Assembly: GCF_000518705.1 (NCBI RefSeq)
Contig: NZ_JAEC01000012.1
Span: 1-64,000, forward strand
Origin: Shewanella colwelliana ATCC 39565
Lineage (GTDB): Bacteria; Pseudomonadota; Gammaproteobacteria; Enterobacterales; Shewanellaceae
Length of the DNA stretch: 64,000 nucleotides
Reading direction: 5' to 3'
How positions within the stretch are numbered: the first letter of the stretch is position 1; the number at the start of each line of letters is the position of its first letter. Positions 46,584 to 55,348 of this stretch are shown in pieces. The translations under genes and the position numbers were made by a program. A model generated the notes under the pieces. That model was not told the origin of the DNA, searched no databases, and worked only from the letters and a program-made list of their open reading frames with translations.

Positions 46584-48053
46584 CTAGAGCTCAAATTCGC
46601 CATCGAGTTGTCTGATAATCCAGTCCGGCAGCTTGTGCCAGCCACCATAGTTTGGTGAGGCGTCATGGGACTCCTCACCAGAGCGCCAGCTAATCGTGCC
46701 GTCTTCAGCTAGAGATACATGCCAAAAGAGCTGTTCCTTCTTGCCCAGCAGATAGTCTGTTAACTTGGCTGCAAAGGCTGGGCTATCGATTACTACGCCA
46801 AATTCAATATTAAGAAAATTCGAACGTGGATCGAAATTTGATGACCCTATGTAAGAGAGCTTGTCGTCAAATATAAATGTTTTATTGTGATAATAAGTAG
46901 CACCATGATAGAGATGATCATCATTGATGGCGTTATCCTTAAATTCATACAGCTCGACTCCCATCTCCAACAACTCGGGACGATATTGCTCAAAATAGGC
47001 TGGGACGAAGGCTGAGTCGTTCGATGCCGATGAGTTGGTGATCAGTGTCACCGCCGCATTATGTTGCGTCAGAGTCTCAATAATCTTGTACTTACTTTGA
47101 CCTGGAATTAAGTAAGGACTTGAAATGACCGCCTTATTTGCATTATTTATCGGTTCCTCCATTAGGCGCTCTACTCGAGTTCTGAAATAAGGTTTATTGT
47201 CTTTTACCTTATCTAGCGAGTCGAAAATAGGTGTCACCTCAGCATCGATAAAACTCATCGCAGACAGAGAGGTTAGCGAGCTCGCAATTGCCTCGGCTAC
47301 TTGAGAATGTTTCGTTTGGGCACGCTCTAATGCTTGATTAAATTGGCGGTAAGTACCAGCTTCTTTTGTCTTAATCAGCGCTGTAACCGGTGTCAGCAGA
47401 TCACTGTTCCACAACTGCTGATAATTATCCATAAACGCTTGAATAATATCGCCTTTAAATACCACATCTAAGTCGAAAAAGTTAGCGTCTTGACTGTAAC
47501 CAAAATAGTCATCACCAATATTGCGTCCACCTAAGATCATCAACTGACCATCGACATTGAAATACTTTTCATGGAGTCGATTGTCCAGCTGCGCCCTATG
47601 GCGTTCAAAGTCGATACTGCGACCTAGCCAACCTGTCTTACGGGAGTTGAAGGGATTAAAGATGCGGATCTCCATCTTCTCATGTTGGCCTAATTCAGCC
47701 AGCCAGGTTTCGTTGAAAACCAGGAGATCATCTAAGACGATGTGTACCTGAACGCCTCTATCCGCCGCCAGTTTCAACTCATTGAGCAGCATCAGGCCGG
47801 AGAGATCTTTATTCCAAGAGAAGTAGGTGATGTCGATACTCTGCTGTGCTTGGCGAATCGCCTCTATGCGACGCGCCAACGCCTCGCTCGCGCTGGGGAT
47901 CAGATATACCTGTGCCTGATGGGGCTGAGCTTGCCAATTCGATTCAAAGCCGGGTTCGACCTCTGGGTAGCTGCCGGCACACCCGGTGAGCACCAAGCTG
48001 TAAAGGCATAGCAGTAACGCCATCAATTGGCGGCTTAGGGGAAATCTACTCAT
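46584..48053 (-). CDS. Phospholipase D-family lipoprotein
   Basis: 489 residues with a lipoprotein signal (lipobox LTGC in SLVLTGCAGSYPE). There are two HxKx4D catalytic motifs: H161-E-K163...D168 (RLHEKYFNVDG) and H389-N-K391...D396 (YYHNKTFIFDD), each followed by GGRN or GSSNFD. This is the cardiolipin-synthase/PLD fold and both half-sites are intact. It probably cuts or transfers phosphatidyl groups at the envelope. It lies 73 bp after the carboxylesterase-like gene in the same direction, and the two probably form an operon. Confidence 0.88.
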   Translation of the reverse strand: MSRFPLSRQLMALLLCLYSLVLTGCAGSYPEVEPGFESNWQAQPHQAQVYLIPSASEALARRIEAIRQAQQSIDITYFSWNKDLSGLMLLNELKLAADRGVQVHIVLDDLLVFNETWLAELGQHEKMEIRIFNPFNSRKTGWLGRSIDFERHRAQLDNRLHEKYFNVDGQLMILGGRNIGDDYFGYSQDANFFDLDVVFKGDIIQAFMDNYQQLWNSDLLTPVTALIKTKEAGTYRQFNQALERAQTKHSQVAEAIASSLTSLSAMSFIDAEVTPIFDSLDKVKDNKPYFRTRVERLMEEPINNANKAVISSPYLIPGQSKYKIIETLTQHNAAVTLITNSSASNDSAFVPAYFEQYRPELLEMGVELYEFKDNAINDDHLYHGATYYHNKTFIFDDKLSYIGSSNFDPRSNFLNIEFGVVIDSPAFAAKLTDYLLGKKEQLFWHVSLAEDGTISWRSGEESHDASPNYGGWHKLPDWIIRQLDGEFEL

Positions 48054-48126
48054 AGGTTGAGTACCTCGTTGAGAAAAAGGCCGGCTAGCGGTTAACCAGT
48101 CGGCCTTGGGACAGGGGGTTCAAGGC

Positions 48127-50214
48127 TTACTTATCGAAGTAACTCATGATCAGGCCTAAGTCTTCCAGACCGCTCAGACGACCGCCTCTTAGTTCGGGAT
48201 CTTGAGCGTTATTTTGCTGAGCATCCCAGTCGGTGATAGGGGTGATTTGAGCGTCGACCTTGATAGTTAGTACCTTGTCAGTGGCTGTATCGTATTGATA
48301 GTCGGCGAATAGCTCGTCGCTGAACCAGATGCGTGACAGAGTGTTCATCAGTTGTTGATCTTTGCTGCTTGGCTTTACGTGGCTCCCAGCTAGGTTGTAT
48401 GGCTTATTGAAGATGAATGGCAACTCTGCACCACTGCATATCTTGCCCATACAGCTTACGGACTTAAATAGATCCCCTGGGTAGATGGTTTCCCCTTCGT
48501 TGTACACGGTCCAACTATTGAAACTTGGCTTATAGTCAAATTGATATAGGGTGGCCGCAACCAAGCCGTTATCACTGGTTTGTTTTGCCTTAACGTGTGC
48601 TGGACCACTGAACAGCATGTCATTGGCTAACTGCCTAAATTGCGCCATGTTGGCGGTGGCGCCTGAGAGTTCACTCTCGTCGTTAGGGGCGTAATCGGTC
48701 AGTACAAGTAACTGGTTGGCCAGCTCACCATTACCTAAGCCAAAGAAGAATTTCACTATGGCCTCGTAGGCGCTACCTGGCAGCATATCGCCAAGGTCTA
48801 TCTGCGCGGTAACTTGTTCAGGTGTTAGCTGCAACAGGCGCTGCCCAAGTTGATCCAAGTTGTCTTGAGAAGCCAACCAGGTTTGAATAGCCTGTGCTGA
48901 TGGCTCGATCCCCTCTGGTGCTTCATTCGTCTCTTTGATTAACTCAATGATGGTTGGGATTAAAGAGGTTAGGCCAGGCAAAAAGCTGGTGGTGGCGCCA
49001 TCGTCACTGTTAAAACCGACAACCGTAGGTACAGTGTACTCGGTTTGCGCGGGCTGAGTAGTCAGGTGGTAGCCGCTAATTTCAGGTTTTAGGAACGCCT
49101 TGGCACGGTACTCTATGTACGGCGCAAATGGTTTTAGGTGGTGCTGTGGTGTCTTCTCGCTGTCTAGCTTATTGGCGAAACACAGGCCACTGCCAACTAG
49201 GTTATCGGTATCGATGCAGTCTATACCTGACCAGGTGGCGACCGTTGACACAAGTCCAGTTGCTTTAGCTTGAACAGCCAGCAGTTCAGTTAGACTGAGT
49301 TCCGCTAGGCTCTCTGTTTGGTGCAGTTCTGTGCTGTATTTGGCCAACTTGTCGTTAAAGGTTTGTGCCTGGCCATAGGATTTATAATCAAATCCATAAG
49401 GGTTGCTTTGCATGATAGCGCGCTGGAAAAAATCGCCAGCGATAGTCTCTTGAGTTTGGCTCTGTTGCAATATCCCCACTGACATGGCACCCGCCTCCTG
49501 ACCAATCAAAGTCACATTGTTAGGGTTACCGCCAAACAGATCGATGTTCTCATTCACCCATTGCAGTGCGCGTTTTTGATCGCCCAAGCCAAAGTTTCCT
49601 CCTTCAGGTATCTTGCTTCCATCAAGCCAATAGCTACCCAAAATACCGAGGCGATAGTTAATGGTCACCGCGATAAATGGCTTGCCATCGAGTGCGCCTT
49701 GAGCGACAACATTATCACCTTGCACTAAAGGATCTGAACCTGAACCCACTTCAAAATCACCACCATGAACAAATACATACACGGGAAGTGACTCAGATGC
49801 AGTGGTATTTTCAGGACGCCAAATATTGAGGTTGAGGCAATCTTCCGACTGAGCCTGAATAGTTGTTCTGTTCTGCGGGCAAGCATCGCCGAACTCGGTG
49901 GCATCAGTCACCGTGTCCAGGCTATTGATCTGGCTATGTTCAAAGCGAGCGGCACTGGCATAGGAAATGCCCTTGAAGGCTTCGAGCTCGACGCGCGCTG
50001 CCTCTCCCTGAAGATCGTCAACCACAACAGATTCTTTCATCGCGGTGATCTGCTGCTCACCAATCTGCACATTTATCTGTTGGGCTGGCAGTGGCTCGAC
50101 AGGTGTCGGCTTTTCGGGGAGCGGCGGGTTGCCATCAGATTGGTCATCACCACCACAGGCGGCTAATGATAGTGATACCAATACGGCTATGGTCGAGCGA
50201 GAAAATATGGTCAT
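48127..50214 (-). CDS. Type-B carboxylesterase-like lipoprotein lacking catalytic Ser and His
   Basis: About 695 residues with lipobox LAAC (SLSLAACGGDD), then a proline-rich linker, then a full carboxylesterase/cholinesterase-like fold with SEDCLNLNIWRP, VFVHGGDFEVGSG and INYRLGILG. The nucleophile elbow should read G-E-S-A-G-A; here it is GQEAGAMSVG, so Ser is Glu (E240 from this start, codon 49495-49497). The triad His region should read HGxELPF; here it is CSGAELPFIF, so His is Ser. The acid is kept as Asp (FNSDDGA). The frame is intact, so this looks like a preserved pseudoenzyme, or an enzyme of altered mechanism. ATG 50214 is chosen for GGAG six bases upstream. Confidence 0.85.
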   Translation of the reverse strand: MTIFSRSTIAVLVSLSLAACGGDDQSDGNPPLPEKPTPVEPLPAQQINVQIGEQQITAMKESVVVDDLQGEAARVELEAFKGISYASAARFEHSQINSLDTVTDATEFGDACPQNRTTIQAQSEDCLNLNIWRPENTTASESLPVYVFVHGGDFEVGSGSDPLVQGDNVVAQGALDGKPFIAVTINYRLGILGSYWLDGSKIPEGGNFGLGDQKRALQWVNENIDLFGGNPNNVTLIGQEAGAMSVGILQQSQTQETIAGDFFQRAIMQSNPYGFDYKSYGQAQTFNDKLAKYSTELHQTESLAELSLTELLAVQAKATGLVSTVATWSGIDCIDTDNLVGSGLCFANKLDSEKTPQHHLKPFAPYIEYRAKAFLKPEISGYHLTTQPAQTEYTVPTVVGFNSDDGATTSFLPGLTSLIPTIIELIKETNEAPEGIEPSAQAIQTWLASQDNLDQLGQRLLQLTPEQVTAQIDLGDMLPGSAYEAIVKFFFGLGNGELANQLLVLTDYAPNDESELSGATANMAQFRQLANDMLFSGPAHVKAKQTSDNGLVAATLYQFDYKPSFNSWTVYNEGETIYPGDLFKSVSCMGKICSGAELPFIFNKPYNLAGSHVKPSSKDQQLMNTLSRIWFSDELFADYQYDTATDKVLTIKVDAQITPITDWDAQQNNAQDPELRGGRLSGLEDLGLIMSYFDK

Positions 50215-50301
50215 TTTTGACTCCATCTATCGGTGTTTGGGTGAGCTGGGCTCATTTGATGGGGCTATGTTAGTTTGATTTTTGACCATTCAACAATCGG
50301 C

Positions 50302-50324
50302 TATGAAGGATCGAATCCTCACTT
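50302..50324. promoter_or_regulatory. Degenerate operator upstream of the carboxylesterase-like gene (site 6)
   Basis: TATGAAGG, 7-nt spacer ATCGAAT, CCTCACTT: left arm as in site 5, right arm weak. It is 88 bp upstream of the start. A lone half-site TTTGATGG is also at 50254-50261. Confidence 0.45.
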
Positions 50325-50440
50325 GATTTGAGGGGAGTGATAGTATGCCAAATCAAGAGTTTGCGTCGTTCTTGCGAGTCGGGGGAGGCTCGCTTGGTTG
50401 GAGAGTCATGACACTGGGATGCCGCCAAATTCTAAGCATA

Positions 50441-50476
50441 AAAAAACGACCCAATCTATTCGATTGAGTCGTTTTT
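50441..50476 (-). terminator. Terminator of the outer-membrane barrel gene
   Basis: AAAAACGAC.CAATC pairs with GATTG.GTCGTTTTT, 14 pairs with one mismatch, with T runs on both strands. Confidence 0.85.
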
Positions 50477-50489
50477 GGGGCGGTGTAGA

Positions 50490-52181
50490 TTAGAAGCGGT
50501 AACCCAGGTTGAGTGTGAGGGCACTTCTGGTTTCGCCTTTGTTGTACAGGGCGGTAAAGTTGAGGTGTTTACCTATCTGCTTGTTGAAACCTACCAAGTA
50601 GGCCCATTTGTTTAGTTCGACACCGACATCGTAGGTAAATTCGCGCCCTAGGGCGTCGATATAACCTAAGTTACCTTCCATTGATGGCTTGATACCCTGG
50701 TACTCTGCACCGATAAATACTTGAGTACGGTAGTCGAGGAACTGGTAACCCAGCATCGGCTGAATAGTTAAGATACCGTCGCCCCACTGGTCGTTGCCTT
50801 CCAGGCGTGTCTGACTGTAACTTGCGGTGACCGAGGCAAAGAACTCTTTATAGCCTACCGACAGAGTGGTACCCACGCCAACTAAGTCATATTCAAGGTG
50901 CAGAGGGACATTCACCTCACCAGGTGAACAGACATCTACTCCTTGGCTAGCCACCGCAGCACAAGCCAGCTTGCCACCGACTACGCCTAGCTTGTCTTCG
51001 AATACATCTTTCATTTTGCCGGTATATTGGGCATCAACCACTGCATCAACATTGACCTTGCCAATGTAGCCGAACACGTTCCAGAAAGGCAGTATGTTAA
51101 TGTCGGCGCGCAGTGAATAGCTTTCAGCATTCACAGTACCGATCGAACTTTCCGGATCAAAAAACTCGTTCAGATTTAATCCCATGATGTTGAAGTCGCT
51201 AAAGCCAACATCCATATCTTGGTTGCGGTAGGCTACCGAGAAACCAAAAGGTAGAGGGACATCAATGCCTTGCTGGCGCACTAAATCACCCAGGATGGGG
51301 AAGAGTCTGTCTAGATCAACCTTCTCTTCACGAATGCGCGGATCTGAGACTGAGCTCAGAAGCTCTTGGTCCATCACCAGCACCCCTAGCATGTCGTCGT
51401 AGAAGGCGACAGGTTTTAGCTTGACCATGTAATTCAAAGGTTTTTTGCCTTTATTTCCTTTGGCCTGAATCGTCTTTTGCTTAACGATGGTTTTGCCATT
51501 GAGTAGGGTGTCGAAAGTAATGTTCTGCACATAGTCCGTCACGCGATAGTCGCCATACTCGAAAGACTTACCGTGATTGCTAATCTCCATCGTACTAGCC
51601 TTGCCGTCGATCAGAGTCAGTTTTACCTGCATAAAACGGAAATAGGCGATATCCTGCGGTAAACCATACTTTGAGTAGTTAAAGCTAATCTCGACATGAT
51701 TTGGGCTGATTTCATTAACCTTTAATGACGATTTGTCATAGCTGTCGATGTAGCCTTTTAGGCGATACTCAACCTTAGTGATCGCTTCTATCTTAGCAAT
51801 GATATCTTCTTCTTCGTCGAGTTTCGCCTGATCATACTTGATGCGCAGATCTATGTTGCCGCTATTGTCTGTACTTTGAACCAGAAAGACCTCTGATTCA
51901 CGGTGCTCGCCATCGATCTCGATTGAGCGTTGAACGTGTTCAACCATCTGATCGCCGTAGGTGAGAGAGCTGAGTCCTAACTTGAGTAGTTCATCAGTGA
52001 TGCCATAACGCTCCATTACCGACAGTGCCGCATCGGCTTCTACGATTTGCGTCGCCTGTGGTAGCTCTGTATCGGCGTAGGCCTGGTTGCCAAAAGAGAG
52101 GGCAAGCGCCAAAGGAATCGTTTTAAGCATGGCGGTTTTGCCTGAAGTCATCTTGATGGTACGAAATTGAAGCTTTTGCAT
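50490..52181 (-). CDS. Large outer-membrane beta-barrel protein, unknown function
   Basis: 563 residues with a signal peptide (IPLALALSFGNQAYA-DT). About 230 N-terminal mature residues of mixed alpha/beta character are followed by a C-terminal barrel of alternating strands ending in LTLNLGYRF, with the terminal Phe expected for Bam-dependent insertion. Two cysteines in VASQGVDVC may pair in a loop. No family is recognised. ATG 52181 follows AAGGG by eight bases. It has its own terminator and an intact operator (site 2) 172 bp upstream. Confidence 0.72.
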   Translation of the reverse strand: MQKLQFRTIKMTSGKTAMLKTIPLALALSFGNQAYADTELPQATQIVEADAALSVMERYGITDELLKLGLSSLTYGDQMVEHVQRSIEIDGEHRESEVFLVQSTDNSGNIDLRIKYDQAKLDEEEDIIAKIEAITKVEYRLKGYIDSYDKSSLKVNEISPNHVEISFNYSKYGLPQDIAYFRFMQVKLTLIDGKASTMEISNHGKSFEYGDYRVTDYVQNITFDTLLNGKTIVKQKTIQAKGNKGKKPLNYMVKLKPVAFYDDMLGVLVMDQELLSSVSDPRIREEKVDLDRLFPILGDLVRQQGIDVPLPFGFSVAYRNQDMDVGFSDFNIMGLNLNEFFDPESSIGTVNAESYSLRADINILPFWNVFGYIGKVNVDAVVDAQYTGKMKDVFEDKLGVVGGKLACAAVASQGVDVCSPGEVNVPLHLEYDLVGVGTTLSVGYKEFFASVTASYSQTRLEGNDQWGDGILTIQPMLGYQFLDYRTQVFIGAEYQGIKPSMEGNLGYIDALGREFTYDVGVELNKWAYLVGFNKQIGKHLNFTALYNKGETRSALTLNLGYRF

Positions 52182-52352
52182 TCTATAACCCTTGTCGTTT
52201 GCCCAGTCTTTGCCTAACTGGAGGAATCCTGAAGTTGGATTCTTTGTTAATTCTTGAAGTGGTTCGATACTGGGGTGAAGTGCTCTATCCGGTACCGGTC
52301 CTTCATTCGATGAGGGTATTTTATGAGCAGATGTGACAATAAAGTAATCGCC

Positions 52353-52375
52353 TTTGATGGATGAAACCCATCAAA
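52353..52375. promoter_or_regulatory. Palindromic operator upstream of the barrel gene (site 2)
   Basis: TTTGATGG, spacer ATGAAAC, CCATCAAA: perfect 8-bp arms, 7-nt spacer, T-N11-A core. Confidence 0.8.
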
Positions 52376-52550
52376 TTAAGTAAGCGTAAAAAATGAAGTT
52401 TATTTCGTGTAAGGTTAAGTTTTATAATGATTTATTAGTTTTTTACTGGTGTCATTTATGCTATTACTTAGCGTTAAGCAATAGCATGGCTCGCTCGTAT
52501 GGGATAAAACTTTTCAATAAAATGAAAAAAATTTTCAATAAAATGAAAAA

Positions 52551-52584
52551 ATTTTTCTGCGGTCATCGAAAAAGATGACCGCAG
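52551..52584 (-). terminator. Terminator of the DUF1656/HlyD/FUSC operon
   Basis: CTGCGGTCATC/GATGACCGCAG, a perfect 11-bp stem with a 6-nt loop, followed on the minus strand by an A/T-rich tract with T6. Confidence 0.85.
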
Positions 52585-52610
52585 CGAATGTGACAGGAAG
52601 ACAGTCCGTT

Positions 52611-54020
52611 TTATAACGGTTTATCTTTAAGCAGGCGTACATAAAATCGGACGACAGTTAAGATGATCAACATGTTTACCAGCATTAACAATGGCGTGAC
52701 GATCTCAAACTGGGGGGTGCCATGGAGCGCATTCATGGTCGTGACCAGTAGGAGGTTTCCGCCAAGCATGCGAATGGCAGCATGTGACGGTTTGTTAAAG
52801 TACATATAAATTATTAGCGTATTCAAACTATAAAAGGCGACGAGCTGCCAAAGCTCGCTGAGATGAGTTAATACCAGGGAATACTCAACTAGAAACAGTG
52901 TACCCAAGCCAAGGCAAACGATTTGAGTCAGCCCAACGAGGTTGCCAGTCATCTGAATTGAAACGATTGCCAAGGAGGCTCCTATTATTGGAAATAGAGG
53001 CCCTCCAGGAATGGCGAAATATATCCAAAGACTAAAACAGGTTAAAGAGATAGCAACGGCGGTAACGGCGTCAGTTAAACGCTGCCTTAGCAATTTTGTC
53101 TTTGCGACGGCTGCCATTTCTGCTTTAGTTGTATCAACCTTGGGATCGTTTTTTGCCCAAGGCTGAATCAACTCGGCGTCGTTGGATTGTTCATTAGCAA
53201 TGCTCGCATTAAGTAACCTAAGCTCATGACCTAGTTGTGTGAGGCTATTGTCGAGCTCTTTAGAGGTCATATCATGTTGTATTCCTTCAGCGAGCTTAAC
53301 TATGTGTGCCTGGATGTCTTTGCAAGCTTGGGCAACCTTCTGCCATTTGGCCTTTTCATAGCGTAATCGATAGCTGCTCGCTAAAGGGAGCTCTAAGATT
53401 TCTTGTAGTTTATCAATATGTTGTTGATTGGCTAAGAGATCAGATTCAGCATCTAACTTCTGCTTATCGGTTTTGGCTTCAACTAAGGCTTTTCTGGCGA
53501 GCATAAATTGTTTCGTCACTGTTTTAAGTGTATCGAAAAACAGTGATTCTGTTGTGACAGGCCAAATGAAACGATAGACAGTAGAATACACCACGACACC
53601 TAGCATGGTTTCTTGAATTCTTAAGATCGCAGTGTTAAATGATGCCGCGCCATTGGAGCCTCCACCTAATGAGACAATAGCAAAGACGATAAATGCCATG
53701 TTAAAGACATACCCGTAGCGCTTATCACTGCTAAGGAAGACGCACACACCTAAAAATAGGTGAAAACATGCGATGAACAACATGCGGTCTTGGGAAAACA
53801 GGCTGATTAGCAGCAGAGCAAAGAGGATACCTATCACAGTACCCACTATGCGCTTTTGGCCCTGCAATATGCCGTGACCGAAGGATTCGTTGGCTGAAAT
53901 CGCTAGCACTGCGATCGCAGCCCAATAGGGTTTTTCCCATTGAAAATACAGGGCTAGCCCTATACTGAGGCCGATAGCGAGTGAAACCTTAATCGCCTCT
54001 TTTATGGATGAGCTGAGCAT
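52611..54020 (-). CDS. FUSC-family inner-membrane efflux protein (AaeB-like)
   Basis: 469 residues. An N-terminal block of about five helices (IKEAIKVSLAIGLSIGLALYFQW, KPYWAAIAVLAISANESFGHGI) is followed by a cytosolic helical region (about 180-300) and a second block of helices (FPIIGASLAIVSIQMTGNLVGLTQIV). This matches FUSC/AaeB-type proteins, though it is shorter than E. coli AaeB. Such proteins pair with an HlyD-type adaptor to export aromatic acids. It is the third gene of the operon behind the DUF1656 and HlyD genes. Confidence 0.83.
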   Translation of the reverse strand: MLSSSIKEAIKVSLAIGLSIGLALYFQWEKPYWAAIAVLAISANESFGHGILQGQKRIVGTVIGILFALLLISLFSQDRMLFIACFHLFLGVCVFLSSDKRYGYVFNMAFIVFAIVSLGGGSNGAASFNTAILRIQETMLGVVVYSTVYRFIWPVTTESLFFDTLKTVTKQFMLARKALVEAKTDKQKLDAESDLLANQQHIDKLQEILELPLASSYRLRYEKAKWQKVAQACKDIQAHIVKLAEGIQHDMTSKELDNSLTQLGHELRLLNASIANEQSNDAELIQPWAKNDPKVDTTKAEMAAVAKTKLLRQRLTDAVTAVAISLTCFSLWIYFAIPGGPLFPIIGASLAIVSIQMTGNLVGLTQIVCLGLGTLFLVEYSLVLTHLSELWQLVAFYSLNTLIIYMYFNKPSHAAIRMLGGNLLLVTTMNALHGTPQFEIVTPLLMLVNMLIILTVVRFYVRLLKDKPL

Positions 54021-54031
54021 TTCTGTCCACC

Positions 54032-54895
54032 TTAATGTTTGTGGAGTTTAACCGATGCAGTCATTCCTACCCTAAGCTGGATGTCCTCGGGAAGATGATC
54101 GAGTTTAATCTTGACCGGAATGCGCTGTGCAAGACGGATCCATTGGAAACTGGGATTCACGTTGGGTAATAGTGCGTTGCCGGTGCTTCCGTCAGCTTTC
54201 GCAATTCCAAAGCCAATACTCTGTATTTTGCCTTGCAGTACATGGTTCTTGTGCATCATCAGGGTGACTTCTGCCTTGTCATTGACGTCGACATCGTTAA
54301 GATCTGTTTCTTTAAAGAAGCCTTCAATCCAAAAACTGGATTCATCGATCAAGGCTACCACAGGGTTGTTGGCAATAACCTGTGAGCCGACGCGATAGTT
54401 AAGGTTGGTAATATAGCCGTCTGCAGGCGCAGTTACCTTGGTGTACTGAAGATTTAATCGGGCTTCTTCTACCTGTGCCTTGGCCATTAATAGATTGGCC
54501 TTGGCCGTGTCGATGGCATTTTGCAGGTTATTGAGCGTCAGTTCAGATTGTGCGCCTGGAGTGAGCTTCTCAAGGTTCACTGCACGATGGGCCTCGTTGT
54601 TTGCCTTATCGAGCAATGTTGCCGCCTGTTTCTCATTGGCGATAGCCTTGTTCAAACTGGTTTGATAGAGACTAGGATCAATTTCGAACAAGAGATCACC
54701 GTGTTTGACCTGGGCGTTGTCTTCGACCTGCATCTTGATGATTTGTCCTGTGACCCTAGGGGTCACTTGAATGACATGGGCGCGGATTTGTCCATCTCTG
54801 GTCCAAGGGTTTTCTATATATGTCTGATACTGGCTATACAGAGTCGCACTCGCGGCTGTCACGATTAGCAGTGTGAGAAAGTATTTTTTTAACAT
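54032..54895 (-). CDS. HlyD-family membrane-fusion protein (AaeA-like)
   Basis: 287 residues: an N-terminal anchor (FLTLLIVTAASATLYSQY), the split biotinyl-lipoyl domain (WTRDGQIRAHVIQVTPRVTGQI with VEDNAQVKHGDLLFEIDPS; TKVTAPADGYITNLNYRVGSQV), a central helical hairpin (about 80-140) and a C-terminal beta-barrel. It bridges the inner-membrane pump to the outer membrane. It lies 11 bp ahead of the FUSC gene and 12 bp after the DUF1656 gene. Confidence 0.9.
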   Translation of the reverse strand: MLKKYFLTLLIVTAASATLYSQYQTYIENPWTRDGQIRAHVIQVTPRVTGQIIKMQVEDNAQVKHGDLLFEIDPSLYQTSLNKAIANEKQAATLLDKANNEAHRAVNLEKLTPGAQSELTLNNLQNAIDTAKANLLMAKAQVEEARLNLQYTKVTAPADGYITNLNYRVGSQVIANNPVVALIDESSFWIEGFFKETDLNDVDVNDKAEVTLMMHKNHVLQGKIQSIGFGIAKADGSTGNALLPNVNPSFQWIRLAQRIPVKIKLDHLPEDIQLRVGMTASVKLHKH

Positions 54896-54907
54896 TTTGA
54901 TACCTAT

Positions 54908-55120
54908 TTAGAAAACGGAAATAAACTGACTAATTACGCCAACGAAAATGATGGTGATGGCTAGCTCTGTAAGCGCTGGCGCCACAATATATTTGTGCCA
55001 GCCGAGCTTGACAGCAATCGTTGTAAAAACGTTGGCAAGAAGGTACGCCATTATGCCAACAAGCAATAAGGGCGGGAAATAGACATCACCTAATGCTATT
55101 TCGTGGGGCATGATGTTCAT
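54908..55120 (-). CDS. DUF1656 small membrane protein (AaeX-like)
   Basis: 70 residues with two transmembrane helices (PPLLLVGIMAYLLANVFTTIAV and ALTELAITIIFVGVISQFI) and the typical N-terminal EIALGDVYFPP. In the aae operons this small protein comes first, ahead of the HlyD adaptor and the FUSC pump; its exact role is unknown. AAGG precedes the start. It is divergent from the LysR gene, with operator site 3 between them. Confidence 0.85.
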   Translation of the reverse strand: MNIMPHEIALGDVYFPPLLLVGIMAYLLANVFTTIAVKLGWHKYIVAPALTELAITIIFVGVISQFISVF

Positions 55121-55229
55121 CTGTAGTTAGCCTTATGTAGTGACAGCGATGTTTTACCTTGAGATAAAGGTAAGCTTTCTTCTCTAGACTTGAGATGTTA
55201 GTGGAGTTGGAGGCGAAGTGATAATCGTG

Positions 55230-55252
55230 TTTGATGGATTAAACCCATCAAA
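55230..55252. promoter_or_regulatory. Palindromic operator between efflux operon and LysR gene (site 3)
   Basis: TTTGATGG, spacer ATTAAAC, CCATCAAA: perfect arms, T-N11-A core. It is 110 bp from the DUF1656 start and 97 bp from the LysR start, the classical position for a LysR regulator acting on a divergent operon and on itself. Confidence 0.82.
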
Positions 55253-55348
55253 TAAGATCAACAAACTCGATGGGATATGTTAACTTAGTCCAATAATCGG
55301 GCCTTGTTGGGGCTACTGGTGTGTAGGGCATTTCAAGGGGGGAGATTG

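Larger units (their letters stand above)
52182..52610. other. Regulatory region and spacer between barrel gene and FUSC gene
   Basis: Holds operator site 2, a 21-bp direct duplication (TTTTCAATAAAATGAAAAAA at 52511 and again at 52532) and the FUSC terminator. The short open frame across the duplication is low-complexity and lacks a ribosome site, so no gene is called. Confidence 0.5.

Noticed and set aside
50441..50476. Extra operator site
   Set aside because: The inverted repeat is a terminator with T runs and lacks the GATGG/CCATC arms.
52393..52578. 61-codon frame after the barrel gene's promoter region
   Set aside because: Low-complexity sequence created by a 21-bp duplication and overlapping a terminator.
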